The notes under the pieces are model-generated. The model searched no databases, was not told the origin of the DNA, and saw only the letters and a program-made list of their open reading frames with translations. Below, piece after piece: positions 11,301-21,479 of a stretch of DNA of 64,000 nt (its first letter is position 1; each line of letters starts with the position of its first letter). Origin of the DNA: Bufo bufo (Eukaryota; Chordata; Amphibia; Anura; Bufonidae); assembly GCF_905171765.1 (NCBI RefSeq), contig NC_053394.1, positions 161,107,183-161,171,182 on the forward strand, written 5' to 3'. The position numbers and the translations under genes were made by a program.

Positions 11301-12009
11301 GGGCCATGATGAAAAATTTCTCCTCGTTTTTAAGTTTTTCTTGGAAGGGGCCACTACTTTTCAGTATAATTGCCCTCCTTGCTTCCATTTCTTTTATCTT
11401 TTCTTTTAGGACCTTTATCCTCTCTGATATCTCAGGTCTTTTATTTCTTGAAGCCTTGTCCGCCTTTACTCTTTCCAGCTTTATCTCGCTTCTGAGCTTT
11501 TTTAAGGCTTTGCCGGCGTCTTCATATTCCCTGAGGTAGGACGCAATTCGGGAGCTGTACATGGAGACCGATTCCTGGGGCCTTTTGATGCCCCAGTCAG
11601 TCTCCATCCTCCCTGACCCACCCCAAGGAACACTCCGCTCACCTGCAGGGTTACCGTCCACCCTCCCGGACTTGCTGGTGGTCTTCACAGCCCCGCTCCC
11701 AGGGGCTGCAGGGGACGCCACAGCATGACCCCTGCTCGATCTTCTGACCCCTGGGACGGATGATGGTGCAGAGGCCGGTAATTCGCCTCCCCTACCTCCC
11801 GCCGGCCTACCCCGGGAAGCAGGATCCTGGGTCCCAACTGGAAACATAGCTCCAGGCCTCCACCAACTCCCTAAGGAGAGGCAGGGCCTGGGCTGGGGAG
11901 AGGTGTTGAAAACTCCCCGCAAGCCTGGAACTCCTCCTGGGGAGCAGATGGTAGGAAATTCCCCGGAGAGGCCTGTGCTGTGGAGGTTCAGGAGCTGCAG
12001 CAGACACAC
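8332..12009 (-). CDS. Tx1-like LINE ORF1 protein with three zinc knuckles
   Basis: An uninterrupted 1225-residue frame. Residues about 150-230 are rich in Lys/Glu with a coiled-coil look. A charged, low-complexity Ala/Gly/Ser/Pro region fills the middle. About residues 815-975 form a folded nucleic-acid-binding region. Three CX2CX4HX4C zinc knuckles follow near 983-1035 (CHKCGSLTHFSASC, CALCGGTGHLAASC, CNLCGELGHPFSRC), then a basic, acidic and Ser-rich tail. Such proteins coat the element RNA; vertebrate ZCCHC3 has the same knuckle arrangement. The first ATG is only about 43 bp from the element end, so translation may really begin at an internal Met such as METDWG (about residue 135). It is striking that this ORF stays open while ORF2 is broken. 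Confidence 0.8.
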   Translation of the reverse strand: MCLLQLLNLHSTGLSGEFPTICSPGGVPGLRGVFNTSPQPRPCLSLGSWWRPGAMFPVGTQDPASRGRPAGGRGGELPASAPSSVPGVRRSSRGHAVASPAAPGSGAVKTTSKSGRVDGNPAGERSVPWGGSGRMETDWGIKRPQESVSMYSSRIASYLREYEDAGKALKKLRSEIKLERVKADKASRNKRPEISERIKVLKEKIKEMEARRAIILKSSGPFQEKLKNEEKFFIMAQGSLQMADPSDDEEEPEAEKKTEIEEQAMDTGITAEQVCLPLTSSEDEIESGSSGVGGGIMAEIKRLESPRLHEGSFLFGEELPDEDEDIEKKKRKEKKKKEKSRVEVRYVNVSHSQHSGQAEKSAWIATPTILPAPVSAVGPGGGSGEKKHEVSKMAEDAILTCSSGGGPREGGTEKSNTQALRAASSEGGGGFPVTRLTPSVPAAVLNTLNECVVDLRRSDVVGAAAVAGAPPLSPIKMAPSFPGFSSGPAAPPSCATVLVTGSGAAGVVGGPGGVSVGVSLDEAESAPKGQFRSGKHRLAERSGATARRFSRRRTVRRRGCVSPSSMTAYVATGVIPSASASAPSAESSAGEVGVVTTSAQVLSGAGGSGGKDKKDKSDDINKSNVNKSNVNDVNKVSAGPAVCMGSDVIKVVPVKVTTEKVVTQKGCGGGVSLGVAPGPDGGVNAGGCPAAGKVAGSHRVAPSEGSGATVEAGRRGGAGSVAPPASVAPGRSYASVAAVVGGEGLASLASSLSGSGNGDLQRRLLEALKKGESSITVEGKKVDLSFWFNRHGVRTFREQNGGETTWSSPTTGPGARRNVVCLRWSSDEACPTRKRVVELLLGMGFKATDIFALIHPFGSKEFDISFVRPEGLELFWSGYELVKNMPDWRGFAAKAITRQSEVKRVTVLTRNESLSCVDIMTWLGRYGEVQGVPAKNLDEFGIWSGAWTFDIKLKRLGSTVSHIPSSAFIGRDRILVFYRGQPKLCHKCGSLTHFSASCQVQKCALCGGTGHLAASCEEIRCNLCGELGHPFSRCPLSEANAARAHAGAGREVPSAEAGTGKGSGVKGSMRNRNNPSRQRRRERRQAEREGEEPHPGVMPAPSQTTAPPESETLGGRELEEEIERLDRAEETLSSHYESAAEGSGAESQSRRKRRTKKRSSPTKVAREGVTGSPLELSNRYLTLDETSASSAEEGVEGEGPGRRREDLQGAPRPLLVGMQGPQEGW

Positions 12010-12052
12010 CCTTTCACCTCAGCTGCAGACACCAGACACACCCAAGAATGAA

Positions 12053-13594
12053 TCTCTGCTATGGGACCTCTCTCCTCTGTCTGGGTGCCATGGCCTAAAT
12101 ATCTGACAGTGGCCTGTTCCAGTGGTGGGTGACATGAAGCCTGATTCTCTGCTATGGGACCTCTCTCCTCTGTCTGGGTGCCAGGGCCTAAATATCTGAC
12201 AGTGGCCTGTTCCAGTGGTGGGTGACATGAAGCCTGATTCTCTGCTATGACATGAAGCCTGATTCTCTGCTATGGGACCTATCTCCTCTGTCTGGGTGCT
12301 GGGGCCTAAATATCTGACAGTGGCCTGTTCCAGTGGTGGGTGACATGAATCCTGATTCTCTGCTATGGGACTTCTCTCCTCTGTCTGGGTGCCGGGACCT
12401 AAATATCTGACAGTGGCCTGTTCCAGTGGTGGGTGACATGAAGCCTGATTCTCTGCTATGACATGAAGCCTGATTCTCTGCTATGGGACCTCTCTCCTCT
12501 GTCTGGGTGCCGGTGCCTAAATATCTGACAGTGGCCTGTTCCAGTGGTGGGTGACATGAAGCCTGATTCTCTGCTATGGGACCTCTCTCCTCTGTCTGGG
12601 TGTCGGGGCCTAAATATCTGACAGTGGCCTGTTAAAGTGGTGGGTGACATGAAGCCTGATTCTCTGCTATGGGACCTCTCTCCTCTGTCTGGGTGCCGGG
12701 GCCTAAATATCTGACAGTGGCCTGTTCCAGTGGTGGGTGACATGAAGCCTGATTCTCTGCTATGACATGAAGCCTGATTCTCTGCTATGGGACTTCTCTC
12801 CTCTGTCTGGGTGCCGGGGCCTAAATATCTGACAGTGGCCTGTTCCAGTGGTGGGTGACATGAAGCCTGATTATCTGCTATGGGACCTCTCTCCTCTGTC
12901 TGGGTGCCGGGGCCTAAATATCTGACAGTGGCCTGTTCCAGTGGTGGGTGACATGAAGCCTGATTCTCTGCTATGACATGAAGCCTGATTCTCTGCTATG
13001 GGATTTCTCTACTCTGTCTGGGTGCCATGGCCTAAATATCTGACAGTGGCCTGTTCCAGTGGTGGGTGACATGAATCCTGATTCTCCGCTATGGGACCTC
13101 TCTCCTCTGTCTGGGTGCCGGGCCTAAATATCTGACAGTGGCCTGTTCCAGTGGTGGGTGACATGAAGCCTGATTCTCTGCTATGGGACCTCTCTCCTCT
13201 GTCTGGGTGTCGGGGCCTAAATATCTGACAGTGGCCTGTTCCAGTGGTGGGTGACATGAAGCCTGATTCTCTGCTATGACATGAAACCTGATTCTCTGCT
13301 ATGGGACCGCTCTCCTCTGTCTGGGTGCCGGGGCCTAAATATCTGACAGTGGCCTGTTCCAATGGTGGGTGACATGAAGCCTGATTCTCTGCTATGGGAC
13401 CTCTCTCCTCTGTCTTGGTGCCGGGGCCTAAATATCTGACAGTGGCCTGTTCCAGTGGTGGGTGACATGAAGCCTGATTCTCTGCTATGGGACATCTCTT
13501 CTCTGTCTGGGTGCTGGGGCGTAAATATCTGAAAGTGGCCTGTTCCAGTGGTGGGTGACATGAAGCCTGAATCTCTGCTATGGGACCTCTCTCC
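12053..13594. repeat. Satellite array, 93-bp monomer, right block
   Basis: About fifteen more monomers of the same satellite in the same orientation as 1-2964, including GTTAAA variants and 25-bp extensions. The first 14 bp repeat the last 14 bp of the left block. The array stops abruptly inside a monomer at GGGACCTCTCTCC, followed by unrelated sequence. Confidence 0.95.
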
Positions 13595-13880
13595 AATTGA
13601 TATTGGTTAATTTTTTTTTTTATTTTCTATTCATTTACCTATCCACATTTGTTTGCAGGGGATTTACCTACATTTTGCTGCCTTTTGCAGCCCTCTAGCC
13701 CTTTCCTGGGCTATTTTACAGCCTTTTTAGTGCCGAAAAGTTTGGGTCCCCATTGACTTCAATGGGGTTCGGGGAGAAGTTCGGGTCGAGTTCGGATCCC
13801 GAACCCGAACATTTTCGGGAAGTTCGGCCGAACTTTTCGAACCCGAACATCCAGGTGTTTGCTCAACTCTACCCAGGAGT
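13595..13880. repeat. Interspersed repeat with palindromic GAACCCGAAC core
   Basis: A T-rich start is followed by a segment with CCCATTGACTTCAATGGGG (a perfect palindrome around TTGACTTCAA) and a run of related motifs (GTTCGGGTCGAGTTCGG, CCCGAACCCGAAC, GTTCGGCCGAAC) ending in GCTCAACTCTACC. The structure resembles a small DNA-transposon derivative. The family is not identified. Confidence 0.5.
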
Positions 13881-16019
13881 CAAACAAAGAAATGTGTCAG
13901 TCCCTCTGGTGGTTGGGACCGTGGGAAAACTTACAGAAACACTTAAGAAAATATGAAAATAGACTATTTTTTTCTTTCTTCATTTTCCCAAACATAAAAA
14001 ATTATAAAAATGACATAAAATGTCTCACTTATCACAAAAAACAAAAAACATTAAAAAAAACGCAGACATCATCTAAATGACCAAATAGAAAAAGAAAAGT
14101 AATGGCATTTAAAGACACATTTACTAAATAATTGGAAGATGTGTCTGTTGGGGGGGATGGTCTTGAATTAGTCAATAATTATTGTCATTTACTTAGAGAA
14201 TATAAAAAACTAAATAAAATGGCATTTCTCTGTAAGCAGAAGGAGCTGTTTCCTGACTATAAACTTCAAGCACATTTAGCCACAGGACAGCAAAACCATC
14301 GTTCTACCAATAGTTTTCAATGCTGATTTGTGTAGTAACATGCCTAGAGATGCGTGTCTGCCCTGTCGCCCTCATCCAAGACTCCAGAATCATAGTTAGG
14401 CTTTCCTTCACAAAGATTCAGTTCACTGCATAGCCCCGTACCTAAATTCCCAGGCTTGATGGGGCCCAACCTTGGCACCTAACACAGGGGCCCACTCCCT
14501 GCCAGCATTCCATCTTCTTACTCAGTGTCTCACAACTGATAGGTGTTACACGCTGCAGTTCGTTCTGACTAGCAAAGAACGTTGGCATCAGAACATTGTA
14601 TTTGGGCCGGGAATTCCCGTTCTTCTGGAGTAGCAAGGAAACGTGGTATCAGGACATTGTATTAGGGCTTGGGACTCCCCTCTAAGAGCTAAAACTGAGA
14701 GCTGCTTTGTATGAGCATCCCTGAGTCAGACTTAGGTCACCCTTCTATTACAGGGACAGCCATTCATCTGAAATGAAATACCTGGCTGGATGTGGATGGT
14801 CGAGGCGTCCCCCAGCAAAATCAGCTGTTTTCTGGAGATGTTGAGAGAACATTAGCTGATGACTCAAGCGGGCCACATTTTCAGTGAACAAGGAGTGAAG
14901 GAGTGACAGCTCCTTTAACTTAGGGGTTTGCTACGAGGTCTGAAATAATTTAGGGTTCTGGTCAGAGGTTAGAATACATTTTTTGGCTTGGTTTGGGTCT
15001 GAATTAATTCAGAGGTCAGGTCTGGGGTCTCAATTACATATACAGCAAGCTGTAATGCACAGTGTGCTCTGACTCCTTTTTCCTGCTTCCAGTACATCAA
15101 CTTCAGGAACTGAATGTTCACTTGTCACCTTATGTGTATAATCCACAATTGATATTGACACAATATAATGTTATTCAGTTCACCTACGGTATGTGGTTCC
15201 AATGTTATGGCTGATTGGTGTGTAATGTACTGTGCACCGCAGTTGGGCAGCCATATAGCAGAGCAAGTTTTCATTGCAACTTTAATTCTGATGCCCTTTC
15301 CTTAGGTTAGGCCATCAGTGCTTGATTTCTTGGAGTCTGCCATGTCCCTTTCATAGTATACACAGGCACAATGCACAGCCCCTTTCTGCAGACTATGCAC
15401 AATTCTAATAGGCCACACATCCTTTTCTGACATGGCACTGCCCCCTCGGTGTACATTTGGGTGCCAGATCTGCATCTGATCCCACACACAGGTTCATGGA
15501 GGACTATAGTACGGGAAGTGCCAGAATGCTTCCGTGATGCCCAGGAGATTTGCCAACTCATGCAATAGATCTCTCCATTTTTCAGGAGCCTCCTGAATAT
15601 TCTTCTTTTTTCTTTTCTTTTTTCTTTTTATCCCAAATACAGAATTAAATGAAACATATCGCAAAAAAAGTTAAATACAAAAGCAGAGAAATAAAAATTT
15701 GGAAAATTTTGAAAAAGAGTCTCTTAATGGCTTGGATAATTAAAGCATCCCAAAGATACAGATTTTTAATACTAGGCTCTGTCAGGAAGGTGAAAAATAA
15801 CAGGAACGGGATAAAATCCATCTAGTGGGATTAATAATAATGCTTATTTACGGCATAGTGAAATAAAAAAAAATGTTTTCCTTTAACCATATGTACCTTG
15901 CTATAAACAAAAAAGTTGAGTTATTTCAGGGGAAAAAGAGCAAAAGTATGGACACTAATGGGAAATTTAATTTGCATCAACCCTACCAACACTTTGCTAT
16001 GGGGGTAATAATTGGTCCT
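13881..16019. other. Region without a recognisable gene
   Basis: AT-rich at 13920-14350 and 15590-15960, of mixed composition between. Near 14571-14608 and 14631-14668 two imperfect copies of a roughly 38-bp segment (GGCATCAGAACATTGTAT versus GGTATCAGGACATTGTAT) lie side by side. The minus strand has overlapping open frames of 60-85 codons at 15302-15561 that I do not recognise. No RNA gene is evident. Confidence 0.5.
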
Positions 16020-16119
16020 TTAACCGCCTCCGCACCGCCTAACGCAGTATCGCGTTCTGGAGGCGGCAGCTCCAGGCAGAGTCACGCATCTATGCGTCAT
16101 CTCACTAGACGCGATATTT

Positions 16120-16338
16120 CCTGTGAACGCGCGCACACGGGCGCGTGCGTTCACAGGATCGGAAGGTGAGCGAGTGGATCTACAGCCTGCCAGCGGGGAT
16201 TGTTCGCTGGCAGGCTGTAGATGCAATTTTTTTTAACCCCTATCAGGTATATTAGACGCTGTTTTGATAACAGCGTCTAATATACCTGCTACCTGGTCCT
16301 CTGGTGGTCCCTTTTGCTTGGATCGACCACCAGAGGAC
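16120..16338. repeat. Four consecutive hairpins near the left end of the TTAA element
   Basis: Four unrelated inverted repeats follow one another: 16120-16157 (CCTGTGAACGC...GCGTTCACAGG), 16178-16222 (ATCTACAGCCTGCCAGC and its complement), 16245-16287 (AGGTATATTAGACGCTGTT and its complement) and 16298-16338 (TCCTCTGGTGGTC and its complement). Stems are 11-19 bp and nearly perfect. Confidence 0.85.
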
Positions 16339-16508
16339 ACAGGCAGCTCAGTAATAAGTAGCACCAAACACCACTACACTACACCCCCCCTGTCACTTAT
16401 TAACCCCTTATTAACCCCTGATCAACCCATATAGACTCCCTGATCACCCCCCTGTCATTGATCACCCCCCTGTCATTGATCACCCCACTGTCATTGATCA
16501 CCCCACTG

Positions 16509-17350
16509 TAAGGCTCCATTCAGACGTCCGTATGTTTTTTACGGATCCACGGATACATGGATCGGATCCGCAAAACACATACGGACGTCTGAATGGAGCC
16601 TTACAGGGGGTGATCAATGACAGGGGGGTGATCACCCCATATAGACTCCCTGATCACCCCCCTGTCATTGATCACCCCCTTGTAAGGCTGGCTCCATTCA
16701 GAGGTCCGTATGTGTTTTGCGGATCCACGGATCCATGGATCAGATTCGCAAAACACATACGGGCGTCTAAATGGAGCCTTACAGGGGGGTTAACAAAGAC
16801 AGGGGGGTGATCACCCCCCTGTCATTGATCACCCCCCTGTAAGGCTCCATTCAGACGTCCGTATGTTTTTTACGGATCCACGGATACATGGATCGGATCC
16901 GTAAAACACATACGGACGTCTGAATGGAGCCTTACAGGGGGGTGATCAATGACAGGGGGGTGATCACCCCATATAGACTCCCTGATCACCCCCCTGTCAT
17001 TGATCACCCCCCTGTAAGGCTCCATTCAGACGTCCGTATGTTTTTTTACGGATCCACGGATACATGGATCGGATCCGCAAAACACATACGGACGTCTGAA
17101 TGGAGCCTTACAGGGGGGTGATCAGGGAGTCTATATGGGATGATCACCCCCCTGTAAGGCTCCATTCAGACGTCCGTATGTGATTTGCGGATCCACGGAT
17201 CCATGGATCGGATCCGCAAAACACATACGGACGTCTGAATGGAGCCTTACAGGGGGCTGATCAATGACAGGGGGGTGATAACCCCATATACACTCCCTGA
17301 TCATCCCCCTGTCATTGATCACCCCCCTGTAAGGCTCCATTCAGACATTT
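16509..17350. repeat. Tandem array of palindromic MITE-like units
   Basis: Five units and a sixth partial one start at about 16509, 16682, 16841, 17015, 17155 and 17331. Each full unit is a near-perfect palindrome of about 100 bp with arms AAGGCTCCATTCAGACGTCC and centre GGATCCACGGATACATGG. Units are joined by TGATCACCCCCCTGTCATTG spacers that are themselves repeated. Open frames here are by-products of the palindromes. Confidence 0.85.
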
Positions 17351-19560
17351 TTTTGGCCCAAGTTAGCGGAAATTGTTTTTTTTGTTTTTTTTATCTTATA
17401 AAGTCTCATATTCCACTAACTTGTGTCAAAAAATAAAATCTCACATGAACTCGCCATACCCCTCACGGAATCCAAATGCGTAAAATTTTTTAGACATTTA
17501 TATTCCAGACTTCTTCTCACGCTTTAGGGCCCCTAAAATGCCAGGGCAGTATAAATACCCCACATGTGACCCCATTTCGGAAAGAAGACACCCCAAGGTA
17601 TTCCGTGAGGGACATATTGAGTCCATGAAAGATTGAAATTTTTGTCCCAAGTTAGCGGAAAGGGAGACTTTGTGAGAAAAAAACGAAAAAAAATTAATTT
17701 CCGCTAACTTGTGCCAAAAAAAAATTCTATGAACTCGCCATGCCCCTCATTGAATACCTTAGGGTGTCTTCTTTCCAAAATGGGGTCACATGTGGGGTAT
17801 TTATACTGCCCTGGCATTTTAGGGGCCCTAAAGCGTGAGAAGAAGTCTGGGATCCAAATGTCTAAAAATGCCCTCATAAAAGGAATTTGGGCCCTTTTGC
17901 GCATCTAGGCTGCAAAAAAGTGTCACACATCTGGTATCTCCATACTCAGGAAAAGTTGGGCAATGTGTTTTTGGGTGTCATTTTACATATACCCATGCTG
18001 GGTGAGATAAATATCTTGGTCAAATGCCAACTTTGTATAAAAAAATGGGAAAAGTTGTCTTTTGCCAAGATATTTCTCTCACCCAGCATGGGTATATGTA
18101 AAAAGACACCACAAAACACATTGCCCTACTTCTCCTGAGTACGGCGATACCAGATGTGTGACACTTTTTTGCAGCCTAGGTGGGCAAATGGGCCCACATT
18201 CCAAAGAGCACCTTTCGGATTTCACAGGGCATTTTTTACAGATTTTGATTTCAAACTACTTCTCACGCATTAGGGCCCCTGAAAATGCCAGGGCAGTATA
18301 ACTACCCCACAAGTGACCCCATTTTGGAAAGAAGACACCCCAAGGTATTCCGTGAGGGGCATGGCGAGTTCCTAGAATTTTTTATTTTTTGTCACAAGTT
18401 AGCGGAAAATGATGATTTTCTTTTTTCTTTTTTTTTTCTTACAAAGTCTCATATTCCACTAACTTGTGACAAAAAATAAAAACTTCCATTAACTCACTAT
18501 GCCCATCACGAAATACCTTGGGGTGTCTTCTTTCCAAAAGGGGGTCACTTGTGGGGTAGTTATACTGCCCTGGCATTTTAGGGGCCCTAATGCGTGAGAA
18601 GTAGTTTGAAATCAAAATCTGTAAAAAATGGCCTGTGAAATCCGAAAGGTGCTCTTTGGAATGTGGGCCCATTTGCCCACCTAGGCTGCAAAAAAGTGTC
18701 ACACATCTGGTATCGCCGTACTCATAAAAAGTAGGGCAATGTGTTTTGGGGTGTCTTTTTACATATACCCATGCAGGGTGAGAGAAATATCTCGGCAAAA
18801 GACAACTTTTCCCATTTTTTTATACAAAGTTGCCATTTGACCAAGATATTTATCTCACCCAGCATGGGTATATGTAAAATAACACCCCAAAACACATTGC
18901 ACAACTTCTCCTGAGTACGGCGATACCAGATGTGTGACACTTTTTTGCAGCCTAGGTGGGCAAAGAGGCCCAAATTCCAAAGAGCACCTTTCGGATTTCA
19001 CAGGGCATTTTTTACACATTTTGATTTCAAACTACTTCCCACACATTAGGGCCCCTAAAATGCCAGGGCATTATAACTACCCCACAAGTGACCCCATTTT
19101 GGAAAGAAGACACCCCAAGGTATTTCGTGATGTGCATAGTGAGTTCATGGAAGTTTTTATTTTTTGTCACAAGTTAGTGGAATATGAGACTTTGTATGGA
19201 AAAAATAAAATAAAAAAAAATCATCATTTTCCGCTAACTTGTGACAAAAAATAAAAAGTTCTATGAACTCACTATGCCCATCAGCGAATACCTTAGGGTG
19301 TCTACTTTCCGAAATGGGGTTATTTGCGGGGTTTTTCTACAGTCTGGGCATTGTAGAACCTCAGGAAACATGACAGGTGCTCAGAAAGTCAGAGCTGCTT
19401 CAAAAAGCGGAAATTCACATTTTTGTACCATAGTTTGTAAACGCTATAACTTTTACCCAAACATTTTTTTTTTATCAAAGACATGTAGAACAATAAATTT
19501 AGAGAAAAATTTATATATGGATGTCGTTTTTTTTGAAAAATTTTACAACTGAAAGTGAAA
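17350..19560. repeat. Alternating inverted repeats of the TTAA element
   Basis: Blocks with CCAAGTTAGCGGAAA, AATGCCAGGGCAGTATAA and CCCAAGGTATTCCGTGAGG appear repeatedly in alternating orientation, so the region folds about several centres (for example near 18030, 18430 and 18810, where sequence reverses around AAATGGGAAAAGTTGTC or a poly-T tract). Only short broken frames are present. The last 300 bp (19250-19560) is a non-inverted tail with GGTGCTCAGAAAGTCAGAGC. Confidence 0.75.
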
Positions 19561-19801
19561 AATTTAATTTTTTTGCAAAAATTTCGTTAAAATTCGATTA
19601 ATAACAAAAAAAGTAAAAATGTCAGCAGCAATGAAATACCACCAAATGAAAGCTCTATTAGTGAGAAGAAAAGGAGGTAAAATTCATTTGGGTGGTAAGT
19701 TGCATGATCGAGCAATAAACGGTGAAAGTAGTGTAGTGCAGAAGTGTAAAAAGTGGCCTGGTCATTAAGGGTGTTTAAGCTAGGGGAGCTGAGGTGGTTA
19801 A

Positions 19802-20289
19802 TCAAGAAAATGCAGTCCACCTCACAGTCGCACACATCAGTTGTACTGCACTCAGGGCTCGGGCTGTTGTGTGCTCCTCCAGTCCCAGGCTGTAGAGAAC
19901 AGAGAGCTGCTGATTGATGGATTAGAATCTGATCAACCAATCAGCACTTCCCCTCAGAAACATGAATGATAATTGCTGTTACAAACTGTCGTGCCTGGTT
20001 GCCGGCTGCAGGAGGAGGAAGATCTCTCCCAGCTTTGCTGCATCACCCCCTCTGTCTGCAAGAGAGAAGCATCCGTGTGTCTGTAGTGAAGTCTGCGACC
20101 CCTCTTTAGATCACGGTAAGTTCTCAGTCAGACATTGCAGGAGGGGGGTCATTACTGTACCAGGGAACTGTATGGGATGATTTATGTGTATGAAGAGGTT
20201 CATCTAAACCACTGCATAAGACGAGTGGAGCTTGTTTATAGCAGCCAATAAGGTTCCAGCTTTCAGATCATTTGAAAAGAGCCTTTGGT
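19802..20289 (+). other. Unique sequence with weak promoter and exon-like signals
   Basis: A CCAAT box (19937-19941 in GATCAACCAATCAGC) is followed by a moderately GC-rich stretch that ends in a good splice-donor match (GTAAGT at 20116-20121 after ATCACG). It could be a 5' non-coding exon of an unseen gene, but no coding frame or acceptor supports this. Confidence 0.2.
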
Positions 20290-20890
20290 TCATCTATTCA
20301 CTACCCCCTTCATCGTACTGGTCACTTCCCACCCTAATTTACAGATCACTGCCTTATCTTACAATTCACTTCCATATATTACTGGTCACTGTCCTAACTT
20401 ACTAGTTATTACCCTACCTTACTGGTCTCTGTCCACCCTATTTTATTGCTAACTGTCCTATCTTCAATTCATTGAGATTGATGATATAGAACACCAAAGA
20501 AGATATGTTGGGAATTGTGGATTATCTCAATGTCCTGTTTTTGGGTATGGTCACGAATCAGTAAAATCTGTTTTTTGATACCACAATTGGGGTTATGGAT
20601 GATATTTATTGTGGGTGACTCCCACAACTTAGCATTATTAATTACTGTATCGCCCATTATCATATGTATCAGTGGTCTTAATAGTCTGACATTTCCACTG
20701 TCCTGTCTTACTGGTCATTACCCTATCTTACTGGTTATTATTCATCCTATCTTACTGGTCTCTGTCCTATCTTACTGCTTACTATCTCCCCTATCTTCCT
20801 GGATGCTGCTCTATCTTACTGGTCAATGTCCCCCCTACTTCACTGGTCACTGTCACTGGTCACACAAACAACAGCAACCATGATAACACC
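20290..20890. repeat. Degenerate TTACTGGTCACTGTCC short repeat
   Basis: Irregular copies of a motif like TTACTGGTCACTGTCCTATC spaced 15-40 bp, interrupted at 20470-20690 by sequence lacking the motif. It looks like a decayed minisatellite. No gene seen. Confidence 0.6.
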
Positions 20891-21269
20891 AAGGTAAGGA
20901 GAGGCGATGATTAAGGCTACTTTCAAACTGGCATTTTGGCTTTCCGTTTGTGAGATCCGTTCAGGGCTCTCACAAGCGGTCCAAAATTGATCAGTTTTGC
21001 CCTAATGCATTCTGAATGGAAAAGGATCCGATCAGAATGCATCAGTATGCCTCAGTTTGCCTTTGTTCCGTCTCCATTCCGCTTTGGTGTCCGTCTGACG
21101 AAACTGAACAAAACTGATCCGTTCTGACACACAATGTAAGTCAATGGGGATGGATCAGTTTTCTATGACACAATCTGGCACAATAGAAAACGGATCCGTC
21201 CTCCATTGACTTTCAAAGGTGTTCAAGACGGATCCGTCTTGGCTATGTTAAAGATAATAAAAACGGATC

Positions 21270-21274
21270 TGTTC
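21270..21274. other. Left target duplication of the Gypsy element
   Basis: TGTTC here corresponds to CGTTC at 33078-33082. The related MITE at about 39020 reads CCGTTCTGAACGG, so the original target was CGTTC and the left copy has a C-to-T change at a CpG. A 5-bp duplication is normal for Ty3/Gypsy. Confidence 0.7.
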
Positions 21275-21479
21275 TGTAACGGGGTTCCGAAGGTGCACTC
21301 GGTCCCCCATGTCAGGAAGGTGCGTAACTCCTTGCAGTACCTGATTCACCGGAAGGGGTATGGACTTGAAGAGAGATCTTGGGTGCCTGCCAGGGAGGTT
21401 CATAAATTTCATTTAGAACACCCTGAAAAGCCATCGCCTGAAGTCTTGAGTCCGGTGGCCCCTCGTAAAAGGGGGGTAC
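21275..21479 (+). mobile_element. Remnant of a second Gypsy unit: LTR stub fused to chromodomain end
   Basis: 21275-21308 is the first 34 bp of the LTR (TGTAACGGGGTTCCGAAGG...). It is joined to a segment equivalent to 32199-32385, the end of the chromodomain plus the polypurine tract, which leads straight into the 5' LTR. The join shows about 2 bp of microhomology. The locus therefore once held LTR-internal-LTR-internal-LTR, and most of the left unit was deleted. This copy lacks about 21 bp present at the other end. Confidence 0.8.

Larger units (their letters stand above)
2965..12052 (-). mobile_element. Tx1-like non-LTR retrotransposon (LINE) inserted in the satellite
   Basis: A 9.1-kb element reading right to left: a short leader, ORF1 with zinc knuckles (8332-12009), then ORF2 with an APE-type endonuclease (7426-8165) and a reverse transcriptase (3829-6440), and a 0.86-kb AT-rich 3' region ending at the satellite in AATAAAAAAGAGT on the minus strand. 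A long CCHC ORF1, an APE endonuclease and an RT with a C-terminal Cys/His region suggest the Tx1 group of the L1 superfamily, several members of which insert at specific repeated sequences. ORF2 is disrupted by about 1 kb of foreign DNA (6441-7425) and by a frameshift near 5404-5409, so the copy is not active as it stands. Clade placement is by eye. Confidence 0.75.
16020..19801. mobile_element. TTAA-flanked, hairpin-rich DNA element (piggyBac type, non-autonomous)
   Basis: The left end is TTAA at 16020-16023 followed by CCGCCTCCGC; the right end read inward is TTAA (19798-19801) followed by CCACCTCAGC. The short inverted ends match with two differences, and TTAA is the piggyBac-type target duplication. 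The 3.78-kb interior has no transposase frame. It consists of four tight hairpins, an array of palindromic units and alternating inverted repeats, annotated separately. TTAA also fits Kolobok elements, so the superfamily call is tentative. Confidence 0.6.

Noticed and set aside
8353..11539. Many plus-strand frames opposite the LINE ORF1, up to 230 codons
   Set aside because: Antisense shadows of a GC-rich coding region; the minus-strand frame has zinc knuckles and spans 3.7 kb.
15302..15561. Minus-strand frames of 61-84 codons
   Set aside because: Two frames overlap, neither resembles a family I know, and there is no promoter, splice or poly-A support.
16395..17345. Possible CRISPR-like or operator array of TGATCACCCCCCTGTCATTG
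   Set aside because: The intervening sequences are the same palindromic unit each time, not unique spacers.
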